Source: Porphyromonadaceae bacterium UBA7207
Lineage (GTDB): Bacteria > Bacteroidota > Bacteroidia > Bacteroidales > Muribaculaceae
Assembly (NCBI GenBank): GCA_002490635.1
Contig: DKUJ01000050.1
Coordinates: forward strand, 36,025 to 100,024
Reading direction: 5' to 3'
DNA length: 64,000 bases
Positions 1 through 11,128 of the stretch are shown piece after piece (within the stretch, counting starts at the first letter, position 1; each line of letters opens with the position of its first letter). The notes under the pieces were generated by a model that did not search any database, was not told the DNA's origin, and saw only the letters and a program-made list of their open reading frames with translations. Made by a program: the position numbers and the translations under genes.

Positions 1-2974
<2,974 letters not shown>

Positions 2975-2989
2975 TCGCAGGCTACCAAT

Positions 2990-3036
2990 AAAACGTAACG
3001 ACCCGGCCACCGATAGTGGCCGGGTCGTTACGTTTT
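2990..3036. terminator. Bidirectional terminator between trpS and a convergent lipoprotein gene
   Basis: A perfect 21-bp inverted repeat (2990-3010 with 3016-3036) around a 5-nt loop, with A4 and T4 at its ends. It can end transcription from both converging genes. Confidence 0.9.
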
Positions 3037-3049
3037 ATTGATTGCGGTA

Positions 3050-3943
3050 TTATGCTTCTCCTGGAATATCGTCGAATTCACAGTCCACCTCCACGTCGTA
3101 CGACTCAACGGTTGTGCGCGGATTGCAGTGGAAGGTGAAATGCAGACCGGTGGCCGGGTCGATATAGCCTTTGAGGTCGGTGATCGGGAATGCCTCGAAA
3201 GGAGTGCCACCGATACTCGGTGTTATGGCATCCACGTCGAAATGCAGCTGCGAGCCCATGAATGTCACAGGAATATTGGAAAGGTCGATGTTGAGCGACA
3301 TCGGCATGCCCTCCTCGAACTTGGCATTGTTCATGCTGATCTTCAGCGTGCGGGTGTCGACATTGAACGAGGTTATATATTCCGTAACATTCGTCTCGAA
3401 TTTTTTGCCGGATGCCGAAGTCGACTCGGTGCTGCCATAGAGCAGCTGCTGCGGATTGGCAGATGCCACACGGTAGCGGCTGTCCAGTGTATATGTAACG
3501 CTCACACCTGGCGAATAGTACGCGGAACCCTGATTGTCAAGCACACGCTCGAAAATCTTCATCTCGAAAGAAGAGAACATCGGCAGGTTGTCATAGCCTG
3601 TCACTGTGGGTATAAGCGATTTTCCGGAAATCACCTTCCACTGGTCGGAATCGATTCTCCAGGCTATATCCGTGAGCTTGAGAGTGGGATATATTGTTCC
3701 GTCGGGCAGTTTCAGGCCGCTGATATGCACTTCGGCGCGCATGGTGCTGTAGTTGAGATACACCAGATAGGACACGTTGGAGTACAGGGCCGACACTCCG
3801 TTCGACAGATCGTTGACCGATGCGTAGAAGCTCGGAAATGTCTGCTCGGTGATGACAGGATTGTCCTTGTTGTCTTTGTCGCAGGATGTCATCGACAAAG
3901 CCATTACAGCAACAAGGGAGAGAAGTTTGATGTATAATTTCAT
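3050..3943 (-). CDS. Uncharacterised Bacteroidales lipoprotein
   Basis: A 297-residue exported lipoprotein. The ATG at 3943 is chosen over an in-frame upstream Met (3976) because it starts a proper signal peptide, MKLYIKLLSLVAVMALSMTS, followed by the lipobox Cys and an acidic DKDNKDN tether. The remainder is rich in beta-strand patterns with paired Tyr/Thr segments, with no catalytic motif that I recognise. It resembles small Bacteroidales surface lipoproteins of DUF type, but I cannot assign a specific family. It is a single gene facing trpS, with a candidate promoter just upstream. Confidence 0.85.
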   Translation of the reverse strand: MKLYIKLLSLVAVMALSMTSCDKDNKDNPVITEQTFPSFYASVNDLSNGVSALYSNVSYLVYLNYSTMRAEVHISGLKLPDGTIYPTLKLTDIAWRIDSDQWKVISGKSLIPTVTGYDNLPMFSSFEMKIFERVLDNQGSAYYSPGVSVTYTLDSRYRVASANPQQLLYGSTESTSASGKKFETNVTEYITSFNVDTRTLKISMNNAKFEEGMPMSLNIDLSNIPVTFMGSQLHFDVDAITPSIGGTPFEAFPITDLKGYIDPATGLHFTFHCNPRTTVESYDVEVDCEFDDIPGEA

Positions 3944-3975
3944 AATTTGTAGTGATTGTCGGTGTGACTTCAGCA

Positions 3976-3983
3976 CAAAAATA
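3976..3983 (-). promoter_or_regulatory. -7 element for the lipoprotein gene
   Basis: Read on the minus strand this is TATTTTTG, matching TAnnTTTG, about 32 nt before the ATG. A TTTG lies 22 nt further upstream (4006-4009), slightly longer than the usual spacing. Confidence 0.5.
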
Positions 3984-4037
3984 GATAAAATCGCCGGCTC
4001 ATGGGCAAATGATGCGATATTTCTACCAACTATGCCG

Positions 4038-4080
4038 AAAAAAACTCAAGGGTTGTGCCTTTATGAGACACAACCCTTGA
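4038..4080 (-). terminator. Rho-independent terminator of the etfBA-acd operon
   Basis: A 12-bp stem (4046-4057 with 4069-4080) with an 11-nt loop is followed, on the minus strand, by a T7 run (4038-4044). It sits 20 nt past the acyl-CoA dehydrogenase stop. Confidence 0.9.
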
Positions 4081-4099
4081 TATTCTGTGTCGCCAGTAG

Positions 4100-5800
4100 T
4101 CAGATGCCGTAGGCGGCGAGCTGTTCGGGGTTGAAGCTGTCGATGAATTCCACATGCTTCGCAACCTCGGATGCAATCAGGTTGCTGTATACTACAGCGG
4201 AATCGCAGAACGCCTCGTTGGTCTTTGCGTCGAGGAGTACCAGATAGGCCATCACCAGATAGCCTGCCATCTCTACAAGCCTGCGTGCCATGAAATCGAG
4301 ATATGCCTGATTTCCTACAGCTGTCACTTTCTCAACGGCAGCGGTGTATGATTTGGTAAGCTCGGCCAGACGGTCGGCGATAGGCGCGAGGTTTCCGGGG
4401 AAGCCTTTGGCGGCATAGCTTTCCAGCAGGCTCGCATATGTGCCGGTTGTGACGTGGCGGATAGCAGCTACGACCTGAAGCTGTGTGGTTCCTTCGTAGA
4501 TGGAAGTGATACGTGCGTCGCGGTAGATGCGCTCGCAGGCATAGTCCTTCATGAAGCCGGAACCACCGTGAATCTGGATGCAGTCGTAGGCATTCTGGTT
4601 GCAGTATTCGCTGCCGAGACCTTTGGCGATAGGTGTCAGGGCATCGGCCAGGCGGGTGTACTCTTTCATCTCGGCACGCTCTTCCGGTGTGAGCTTGCGT
4701 TCGCGTGCGATGTCCTCATACACCTTATAGAGGTCGACGTAGCGTGCGCATTCGTACAGAAGGCTGCGGGAGGCGTCAAGTTTGGCTTTCATAACCGAGA
4801 GCATCTCGGCCACTGCAGGGAACTCAATGATAGCCTTGCCAAACTGCCGGCGATCCTTGGCGTACTGGAGCGCTTCGCGCCATGCCAGTTCGCTAACGCC
4901 TACACTCTGTGCTGCGATGCCAAGGCGTGCGCCGTTCATGAGAGCCATCACATACTTGATAAGGCCCATACGACGGGAGCCGCACAATTCGGCTGGAGCG
5001 TTCTTGTACACCAGCTCGCATGTGGGCGAACCTTTGATGCCCATCTTGTTTTCGATACGACGTACTGTAACGCCGCCATTGCGCTTGTCGTAGATGAACA
5101 TCGACAGACCACGGCCGTCCTTGGTGCCTTCTTCGGAGCGTGCAAGCACGAGGTGTATGTCGCTGTCGCCGTTGGTGATGAACCGTTTCACACCGTTGAG
5201 TACCCATGTGCCGTCCTCTTTCTGGGTGGCTTTGAGCATTACGCTCTGCAGGTCGGAACCGGCATCGGGTTCGGTGAGGTCCATACTCATGGTTTCGCCC
5301 TGGCATACACGCGGGATGTAGCGCGAACGCTGGTCGTCGTCGCCAAACTCATAGAGTGTTTCCGCGCAGTCCTGAAGTCCCCAGAGGTTCTCGAAGCCTG
5401 TGTCGGCGCGGCTGACTATGTCAGCAGCCATTATATAGGGAGTGATGGGGAAGTTCAGGCCGCCGAAACGACGGGGCATGGACATGCCCATCAGACCGGC
5501 CTTGCGGCACAGGTCGAGATTCTCCACAGTACCGTCGGCATAGTGGGCGCGACCGTCGGAGCAGGAAGCTCCCTGGTGGTCCACAGCCTCGGCATTGGCT
5601 GCGATGGTGGTGCCGCACACTTCACCGACGATTTCGAGTACCTTGTCATAGTTGTCCATGGCATCGGCGAAATCGCGTGGAGCGTAATCGTAGGTCTGGG
5701 CTTCGGTATAGTCCCGTTCTCTTAACGCCACGATTTTCTGCATCAGCGGGTGCTGAAGATGATGGCGGAGCGAAGGATTGTCGGTATAGAAGTTTGCCAT
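4100..5800 (-). CDS. Acyl-CoA dehydrogenase family protein
   Basis: A FAD flavoenzyme expected to oxidise an acyl-CoA to the enoyl-CoA (or run in reverse) with electrons passed to EtfAB. At 566 residues it is longer than classic short-chain dehydrogenases (about 380) because of N- and C-terminal extensions. Visible landmarks are the flavin-binding stretch MDLTEPDAGSD, the GRxFG-type segment DRRQFGKAI, and the C-terminal IYEGTTQLQ segment carrying the probable catalytic Glu. It is the last gene of etfB-etfA-acd; its ATG overlaps the etfA stop by one base. The chain-length specificity cannot be read from the sequence. Confidence 0.93.
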   Translation of the reverse strand: MANFYTDNPSLRHHLQHPLMQKIVALRERDYTEAQTYDYAPRDFADAMDNYDKVLEIVGEVCGTTIAANAEAVDHQGASCSDGRAHYADGTVENLDLCRKAGLMGMSMPRRFGGLNFPITPYIMAADIVSRADTGFENLWGLQDCAETLYEFGDDDQRSRYIPRVCQGETMSMDLTEPDAGSDLQSVMLKATQKEDGTWVLNGVKRFITNGDSDIHLVLARSEEGTKDGRGLSMFIYDKRNGGVTVRRIENKMGIKGSPTCELVYKNAPAELCGSRRMGLIKYVMALMNGARLGIAAQSVGVSELAWREALQYAKDRRQFGKAIIEFPAVAEMLSVMKAKLDASRSLLYECARYVDLYKVYEDIARERKLTPEERAEMKEYTRLADALTPIAKGLGSEYCNQNAYDCIQIHGGSGFMKDYACERIYRDARITSIYEGTTQLQVVAAIRHVTTGTYASLLESYAAKGFPGNLAPIADRLAELTKSYTAAVEKVTAVGNQAYLDFMARRLVEMAGYLVMAYLVLLDAKTNEAFCDSAVVYSNLIASEVAKHVEFIDSFNPEQLAAYGI

Positions 5801-6828
5801 TACTTGGAATTCTTTTTGTAGTACTTGATGAGCTTGGGCACCACTTCCTCCATGTCGCCGGTAATCACATAGTCGGCGATAGTGTTGATGGGGGCGTTAG
5901 GGTCGTTGTTGATGGAAATGATTATGGAGCTTTCCTGCATGCCTGCGATGTGCTGGATCTGGCCGGATATACCGCAAGCAATATAGAGTTTGGGGCGCAC
6001 GGTAACGCCTGTCTGACCAATCTGGCGTTCGTGTTCGATGTATCCGGCATCCACAGCGGCACGCGAGGCGCCAACCTCTGCTCCGAGGGTGGCGGCAAGG
6101 TCGAACAGCAGCTGGAAGTTTTCCTTGCTGCCCACGCCATAACCTCCGGCTACGATGATGGGGGAATTCTTGATGTTTACCTTGCTCTTCTCGATGTGGC
6201 GGTCGATTACCTCAACCACGAAATCGGTGTCGTCGACATATTTCGCAGGATCAAGGTCGATGGCAACGCCACGGTATTCGGGATCGCGGACCTCTTTTTT
6301 CATCACGCCCTCACGCACGGTAGCCATCTGCGGACGACAGTCGGGGTTGACAATGGTGGCCACGATATTGCCGCCGAAAGCGGGACGGATCTGGTAGAGA
6401 AGGTTGGTGTATTCAGTTCCGGTCTTGGGATCCTTGTGGTCGCCGATTTCCAGAGCAGTGCAGTCGGCGGTGAGTCCGCTGTGCAGGCACGAGCTGACAC
6501 GGGGTCCGAGGTCGCGGCCGATGCAGGTTGCTCCCATAAGGCAAATCTGCGGTTTGATTTCGCGGAAAAGCTTGATGAGCACTGCCGAATGGGGATTCGA
6601 GGTATAGGGATAGAGGCGTTTGTCGGCCACCTTGTACACGGTGTCCACGCCGTAGGGGTACAGTCCGTTTTCTATTCCGTCGAGCTTGTCGCCGATTACA
6701 AGGGCTTCGAGTTTTACGCCCAGTTTGTCGGCAAGCACGCGGCCTTTTGTCAGGAGTTCGAGGCTTACGTCGGCCACATGGCCTTCGTCGTATTCGCAGT
6801 AGACTACGATATTGTTGTTGTCTGCCAT
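5800..6828 (-). CDS. etfA: Electron transfer flavoprotein alpha subunit
   Basis: The FAD-binding subunit of the ETF heterodimer, which shuttles electrons from the adjacent acyl-CoA dehydrogenase. The 342-residue product has an N-terminal ETF alpha/beta domain and the C-terminal FAD-binding half with GGYGVGSKENF, RAAVDAGY and the SGQIQHIAGM ... SINNDPNAPI signature. The gene lies 13 bp after etfB and abuts acd. Whether this pair is a conventional or an electron-bifurcating ETF cannot be decided here. Confidence 0.95.
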   Translation of the reverse strand: MADNNNIVVYCEYDEGHVADVSLELLTKGRVLADKLGVKLEALVIGDKLDGIENGLYPYGVDTVYKVADKRLYPYTSNPHSAVLIKLFREIKPQICLMGATCIGRDLGPRVSSCLHSGLTADCTALEIGDHKDPKTGTEYTNLLYQIRPAFGGNIVATIVNPDCRPQMATVREGVMKKEVRDPEYRGVAIDLDPAKYVDDTDFVVEVIDRHIEKSKVNIKNSPIIVAGGYGVGSKENFQLLFDLAATLGAEVGASRAAVDAGYIEHERQIGQTGVTVRPKLYIACGISGQIQHIAGMQESSIIISINNDPNAPINTIADYVITGDMEEVVPKLIKYYKKNSK

Positions 6829-6841
6829 AATGGGTGTGTGT

Positions 6842-7714
6842 TTAGCCTATGGTATGGTTGGCGATGAGTTCTTTGACAAGTTCTTCGATCTGTGCGTCGT
6901 CATTGTCGAGTCGGCGGCTTTCCTTAGCAGTGAATACCACATTTTCAATGGCTTTCACTTTTGTGGGAGAACCGGGAAGACCAATCTGTGCCGGGTCGGC
7001 ATCTACGAAAGCGGCGCCCCACTCTTTGATCTGCAGTTCAGGAGCGGCTTCAACGCGTGCTGCGAGATCTTCCGGCAGTTTTGCCATTTCGGAAGGAGAT
7101 GCTGCATTTTTGAATTTCATTACACGGCGGGCATTGCGGGGGCGGCATTCAGCGGCGCTGCCGTTTACAGTGACTACACAAGGCATGGGAGCCACAACGG
7201 TCTCCACACCGTTTTCGAGACGACGGCGCACGGTAATTTTTCCGTTTGCGACTTCGAGGATCTCCTCGGCATAGGTAACTTGCGGGATACCGAGTTTTTC
7301 GGCAATCTGGGGACCGACCTGCGCGGTATCGCCGTCGATAGCCTGGCGGCCGCCGAGAATGATGTCGTAGTCGCCGATTTTTTTCACTGCTTGCGCGAGC
7401 GAGTAGGAAGTAGCCAGAGTATCGGCTCCGCCGAGAGCGCGGTCGGTGAGCACGATTCCGCTGTCGGCACCGCGATAGATTGCTTCGCGGACGATTTCTG
7501 CGGCACGGGGCAAGCCCATGGTAAGAAGTGTGATTGTGCTTCCCGGATGGGTTTCTTTAAGGCGGAGGGCCTGCTCCAGGGCATTGAGGTCTTCTGGATT
7601 GAAGATGGCTGGAAGGGCTGCACGGTTGATGGTGCCGTCCTCCTTCATGGCATCTTTGCCTACGTTGCGGGTGTCGGGCACCTGCTTGGCAAGGACAATG
7701 ATGTTCAGGCTCAT
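6842..7714 (-). CDS. etfB: Electron transfer flavoprotein beta subunit
   Basis: The partner subunit of EtfA in the acyl-CoA dehydrogenase electron relay. The 290-residue product starts MSLNIIVLAKQVPDT, a typical ETF-beta opening, and carries the signature GRQAIDGDTAQVGPQIAEKLG. It is the first gene of the minus-strand operon etfB-etfA-acd and is preceded by a good Bacteroidota promoter. Confidence 0.95.
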   Translation of the reverse strand: MSLNIIVLAKQVPDTRNVGKDAMKEDGTINRAALPAIFNPEDLNALEQALRLKETHPGSTITLLTMGLPRAAEIVREAIYRGADSGIVLTDRALGGADTLATSYSLAQAVKKIGDYDIILGGRQAIDGDTAQVGPQIAEKLGIPQVTYAEEILEVANGKITVRRRLENGVETVVAPMPCVVTVNGSAAECRPRNARRVMKFKNAASPSEMAKLPEDLAARVEAAPELQIKEWGAAFVDADPAQIGLPGSPTKVKAIENVVFTAKESRRLDNDDAQIEELVKELIANHTIG

Positions 7715-7765
7715 AGATATGTAGGTTTATTAATTTGAATCAAAATTGATTTCAGAACATTAACG

Positions 7766-7796
7766 CAAAAGTAGCCATTTTCGCCCAACCGGCCAA
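7766..7796 (-). promoter_or_regulatory. Promoter of the etfBA-acd operon
   Basis: On the minus strand: TTG (7794-7796), a 20-nt spacer, then TACTTTTG (7766-7773), which matches TAnnTTTG. The etfB ATG is about 50 nt downstream. Confidence 0.6.
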
Positions 7797-8041
7797 GCGA
7801 ATGCAGCCAAAGCAGGCTCCATGCGTGTTAAAAATACCTAACCGGGCGTCTGCAATTACTCCATACAAGCTTCTAAATTAATTTTTTGCGTCTTTACCAT
7901 GTATAAACCAAGCCGCGCCCCATGCAGGCTAATATAGCCGGTCAATAAATTCAAGCCCGGCTAACCTAAACTGCTGCAGGCTATGCCGGGCGCTTCAAAA
8001 TCTTGGAACAGATTGCAAGATAATATGCAGGCCGCACAAGC
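7797..8041. other. AT-rich intergenic stretch with flippase remnant sequence
   Basis: No intact gene is seen. On the minus strand, a different frame just past the end of the flippase remnant still reads about 30 further flippase-like codons (down to about 8000). An inverted repeat AGCCGG/CCGGCT near 7938-7970 could act as a weak terminator for minus-strand reading. Confidence 0.4.
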
Positions 8042-8362
8042 TCACATACACCAACCAAAACAAATCCGCCACAAGCGGAGACCTAAAAAGAAGGAAAGCC
8101 CGAACACAAGCCCCATTGCACTATTGAATACAAACGTAGTGCTATAGTCATCGCCTGTAGGATTCGATTTATGGATAAGACCGTCCGACATACCGCAGCT
8201 TGATATGTCGTAGGCCACAGCCGTGAATATGGCAATCATTGCCAGAAGGCCGAAATCGGCCGTAGTGAGCATGCGCGTAAGAACAATGTTACCCCCGAAA
8301 CTCAGAAGGGCAACTGTAATACGCTCAATCAACGACCATTTATAGACATTGCGGTTCCCCAT
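8042..8362 (-). pseudogene. Truncated polysaccharide/lipopolysaccharide flippase (Wzx-type) remnant
   Basis: The 106-codon frame reads as the N-terminus of an oligosaccharide flippase. It has KWSLIERITVALLSFGGNIV, then TRMLTTADFGLLAMI and GLIHKSNPTGDDYSTTFVFN, all typical of the first two to three membrane segments of this roughly 480-residue family. It stops early. Shifting frame by one base near the A5 tract at 8085-8089 gives a better family continuation, SPLVADLFW, before another stop. So it looks truncated and frameshifted. There is no capsule or LPS cluster alongside, so it is probably the scar of a lost or relocated locus. Confidence 0.65.
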
Positions 8363-8719
8363 AGCTTAAACTTATATTAACAACAAGAAAAGCCGTCCAT
8401 TATTATATAATACCCTTATTCTCGGCACCACACAACGATTCCATAGCGTTGTGGAATCATCGGGCGAACCATCGCAAAACAACCTGGAAAGAAAATAATG
8501 AAATTCGGTTTAATTTTTTCATTAAAATTTGTCGGACTTATTGGATTATTATTAACTTTGCAAAATAGAAATGTCATCAACACCGACAAACTGAACCTAT
8601 GGTCCTCTCCCCATAATAGGATGGACATATTGAAAAGTAGTAACAATAAACCATTCTGCCCGCGAAGGTGGGTTTAGAGTATTAAAAAGTTGTGCCCGAC
8701 ACGAATTAGGGATAAAAAA
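8363..8719 (+). other. Intergenic region with a promoter for the downstream lipoprotein
   Basis: No convincing gene is seen; a 76-codon minus-strand frame here has no family resemblance. The stretch holds a plus-strand promoter-like pair at 8528-8560, leaving a long (about 155 nt) untranslated leader before the lipoprotein ATG at 8720. Confidence 0.5.
8528..8560 (+). promoter_or_regulatory. Promoter of the 8.7-kb lipoprotein gene
   Basis: TTTG (8528-8531), a 21-nt spacer, then TAACTTTG (8553-8560), a good match to the Bacteroidota housekeeping promoter. Confidence 0.6.
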
Positions 8720-9274
8720 ATGAAGGCCAAACTTCTGCTTTTTGCTGCCTTTGGCGCACTCCTGCTGGCTCTTGGAAGCTGTAGCGATGATTCCAAGACC
8801 AACTACTCTATCAAACAGCTCCGCCTCGACGCAACGGATCTAAACAACGAGTGCACAGCCCGTTCCTCTGAAAACCCCGCCCGTACGGATGCTTCTTTCC
8901 TGAAACTCGACGAACAGGGCGAACCCGTACTTAATGAAGACGGGCAGGAAGAAAAAGTTAAGGTAAAGAAATACACCAACGAGCTCATCGTCCGCGAAGG
9001 CGACAATGTGAAAGTTACTTTCACTCCCGGCCAGCTTGTCAACAAATGCACACTCACCACTCCCGACGGCCAGACTGTAGAACTCAACACCGAGAACCCC
9101 TCTCTTGAGTGGACTGTTCCCGCCGGATTCAAAGACGGCTCCGAATTCTTCGGAACATACGTGTATGAAGACGAGGACAACATCTACACCTACACCGGCA
9201 AAATAGTGATCTGGCGACTCACCTACCCCCGCCATGATCCGGAAGTCGACGACCCCGACAAAGTCGAAGAATAA
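8720..9274 (+). CDS. Uncharacterised lipoprotein
   Basis: A 184-residue exported lipoprotein. The ATG at 8720 starts the signal peptide MKAKLLLFAAFGALLLALGS followed by the lipobox Cys. Upstream in-frame codons lack a start fitting the signal peptide. The mature part is very acidic, ending in EVDDPDKVEE, with a predicted beta-rich domain (TVELNTENPSLEWTVPAGF). The family is not recognised. It is monocistronic, between its own promoter and a terminator. Confidence 0.85.
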   Translation: MKAKLLLFAAFGALLLALGSCSDDSKTNYSIKQLRLDATDLNNECTARSSENPARTDASFLKLDEQGEPVLNEDGQEEKVKVKKYTNELIVREGDNVKVTFTPGQLVNKCTLTTPDGQTVELNTENPSLEWTVPAGFKDGSEFFGTYVYEDEDNIYTYTGKIVIWRLTYPRHDPEVDDPDKVEE

Positions 9275-9303
9275 TAGTCTACGAAAAAAAATATCACTCT
9301 CCG

Positions 9304-9338
9304 AAAATTGCAGCCCGACCAGGACTGCAATTTTTTTT
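9304..9338 (+). terminator. Terminator after the lipoprotein gene
   Basis: A 10-bp stem AAAATTGCAG/CTGCAATTTT (9304-9313 with 9325-9334), 11-nt loop, ending in T8. Confidence 0.9.
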
Positions 9339-9382
9339 GCGACACTTCAGACTTTGTCGATTCGCAACCCATAAAATTTATT

Positions 9383-9390
9383 TAACTTTG
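9383..9390 (+). promoter_or_regulatory. -7 element upstream of glnS
   Basis: TAACTTTG, an exact TAnnTTTG match, 31 nt before the glnS ATG. The nearest TTTG (9353-9356) is 26 nt away, which is too far for a normal -33. Confidence 0.5.
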
Positions 9391-9421
9391 CATTTTAAAC
9401 AACAGCAACAACATCACCATT

Positions 9422-11128
9422 ATGGCAGACAATACCGCACAGGAAGATACCAAGGCTAGAAGCATGAATTTCGTGGAAGAAGAGGTGTGGAACGACCTTC
9501 AGGCCGGACGCAACGGAGGACGGATAAATACACGTTTTCCACCGGAACCCAACGGATACCTCCACATCGGCCATGCGAAAGCGATCTGCATGGATTTCGG
9601 CATCGCAGAACGCTTTGGAGGCACTTGCAACCTGCGTTTCGACGACACAAATCCAGTGAAAGAGGACGTGGAATACGTCGACTCCATCCGCGACGACATC
9701 CATTGGCTCGGTTTCGACTGGGGCGACCGTGAATACTATGCCTCCGACTACTTCCCCCAGCTGTTCGACCTCGCTGTAAGGCTCATAAAAGAAGGCAAAG
9801 CCTACGTGGACGACCAGACCAGCGAACAGATTGCAGCTCAGAAAGGCACTCCGACGCAACCCGGCACCGACAGTCCCTACCGCAGCCGCACGCCGGAGGA
9901 AAACCTCGACCTTTTCCAGCGCATGAACGCCGGCGAATTCGAGGAAGGAAGCCGCGTGTTGCGCGCGAAAATCGACATGTCTTCGCCGAACATGCATTTC
10001 CGCGACCCCATAATGTACCGTATCATAAAAACGCCCCACCACCGCACCGGCACAACATGGAAAGTATATCCCATGTATGACTTCGCCCACGGACAAAGCG
10101 ACTACTTCGAGGGCGTTACACACTCGATATGCACACTGGAGTTTGTCGTGCACCGCCCGCTGTACGATTATTTCGTCGACGAACTCGCCGACAGCAGCTA
10201 CCGCCCGCGCCAGATCGAGTTCAACCGCCTCAACCTCACATACACTGTAATGAGCAAACGCAAGCTCCTGCAGCTGGTCAAGGAAGGTCTTGTAGCCGGT
10301 TGGGACGACCCCCGTATGCCTACAATCTCCGGCATGCGCCGTCGCGGCTACACGCCACGCAGCATCCGTAACTTCATCGATACAATCGGATACACCAAAT
10401 ACGAAGCCCTTAACAGCGTAAGCCTGCTCGAACATGCCGTCCGCGACGATCTCAACCGCGTGGCAACCCGCGGCATGGCCGTTCTCAATCCCCTCAAGGT
10501 GGTGATAACCAACTATCCCGAAGGCCAGGTAGAAGAGGTCGAGATGGAAAACAACCCGGAAGATTCCAACGCAGGAACACACAAAATGCCGTTCAGCCGC
10601 GAGATATACATCGAACGCGACGACTTCATGGAAAATCCTCCGAAAAAATTCTTCCGTCTTGCACCGGGAGGAGAAGTCCGTCTCAAGAGTGCCTATATCA
10701 TACGCTGCGAGAATGTGGTCAAGGACCAGCAGGGCAACATCACCGAGCTCCACTGCACCTACGACCCCGAAACACGCAGCGGACTGCCCGGAGCATCCCG
10801 CAAGGTCAAGGGCACACTACACTGGGTGAGCGCCGGACATGCCGTCGACGCACAGGTGAGACTCTACGACCGTCTGTTCAACGTGGAGAACCCGGCAGCG
10901 GAGACAGAACGCGACTTCCGCGAACTGCTCAATCCCGACTCGCTCAAAGTGGTGGAGCATGTGAAAGTGGAACCGTTCATCGCCTCACAGGCAGCACAAG
11001 GAACAAAATTCCAGTTCCAGCGAATCGGATATTTCACTCCCGACGCCGATTCCACTGAGGAAAATCTTGTTTTCAACCGCACTATAGCCCTGAAAGATAC
11101 CTGGGAAAAAGTACAGAAAAACAGTTGA
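9422..11128 (+). CDS. glnS: Glutaminyl-tRNA synthetase
   Basis: Charges tRNA-Gln directly with glutamine in the cytosol. The 568-residue class I enzyme has the HIGH motif in FPPEPNGYLHIGHAK (HIGH at 48-51), the QTSEQ-like insertion region and the MSK signature VMSKRKLL (277-279). The C-terminal anticodon-binding beta-barrels end near SAGHAVDAQVRLYDRLF. GlnS rather than GluRS is supported by overall length and the DDTNPVKEDVEYV segment. The TPR gene begins at the base after the stop codon, so the two are probably co-transcribed. Confidence 0.96.
   Translation: MADNTAQEDTKARSMNFVEEEVWNDLQAGRNGGRINTRFPPEPNGYLHIGHAKAICMDFGIAERFGGTCNLRFDDTNPVKEDVEYVDSIRDDIHWLGFDWGDREYYASDYFPQLFDLAVRLIKEGKAYVDDQTSEQIAAQKGTPTQPGTDSPYRSRTPEENLDLFQRMNAGEFEEGSRVLRAKIDMSSPNMHFRDPIMYRIIKTPHHRTGTTWKVYPMYDFAHGQSDYFEGVTHSICTLEFVVHRPLYDYFVDELADSSYRPRQIEFNRLNLTYTVMSKRKLLQLVKEGLVAGWDDPRMPTISGMRRRGYTPRSIRNFIDTIGYTKYEALNSVSLLEHAVRDDLNRVATRGMAVLNPLKVVITNYPEGQVEEVEMENNPEDSNAGTHKMPFSREIYIERDDFMENPPKKFFRLAPGGEVRLKSAYIIRCENVVKDQQGNITELHCTYDPETRSGLPGASRKVKGTLHWVSAGHAVDAQVRLYDRLFNVENPAAETERDFRELLNPDSLKVVEHVKVEPFIASQAAQGTKFQFQRIGYFTPDADSTEENLVFNRTIALKDTWEKVQKNS

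Noticed and set aside
4454..5725. A 423-codon plus-strand open frame
   Set aside because: It mirrors the acyl-CoA dehydrogenase gene and reads as a low-complexity shadow.
8416..8646. A 76-codon minus-strand ORF
   Set aside because: No family motif, odd composition, and it overlaps the promoter of the plus-strand lipoprotein gene.
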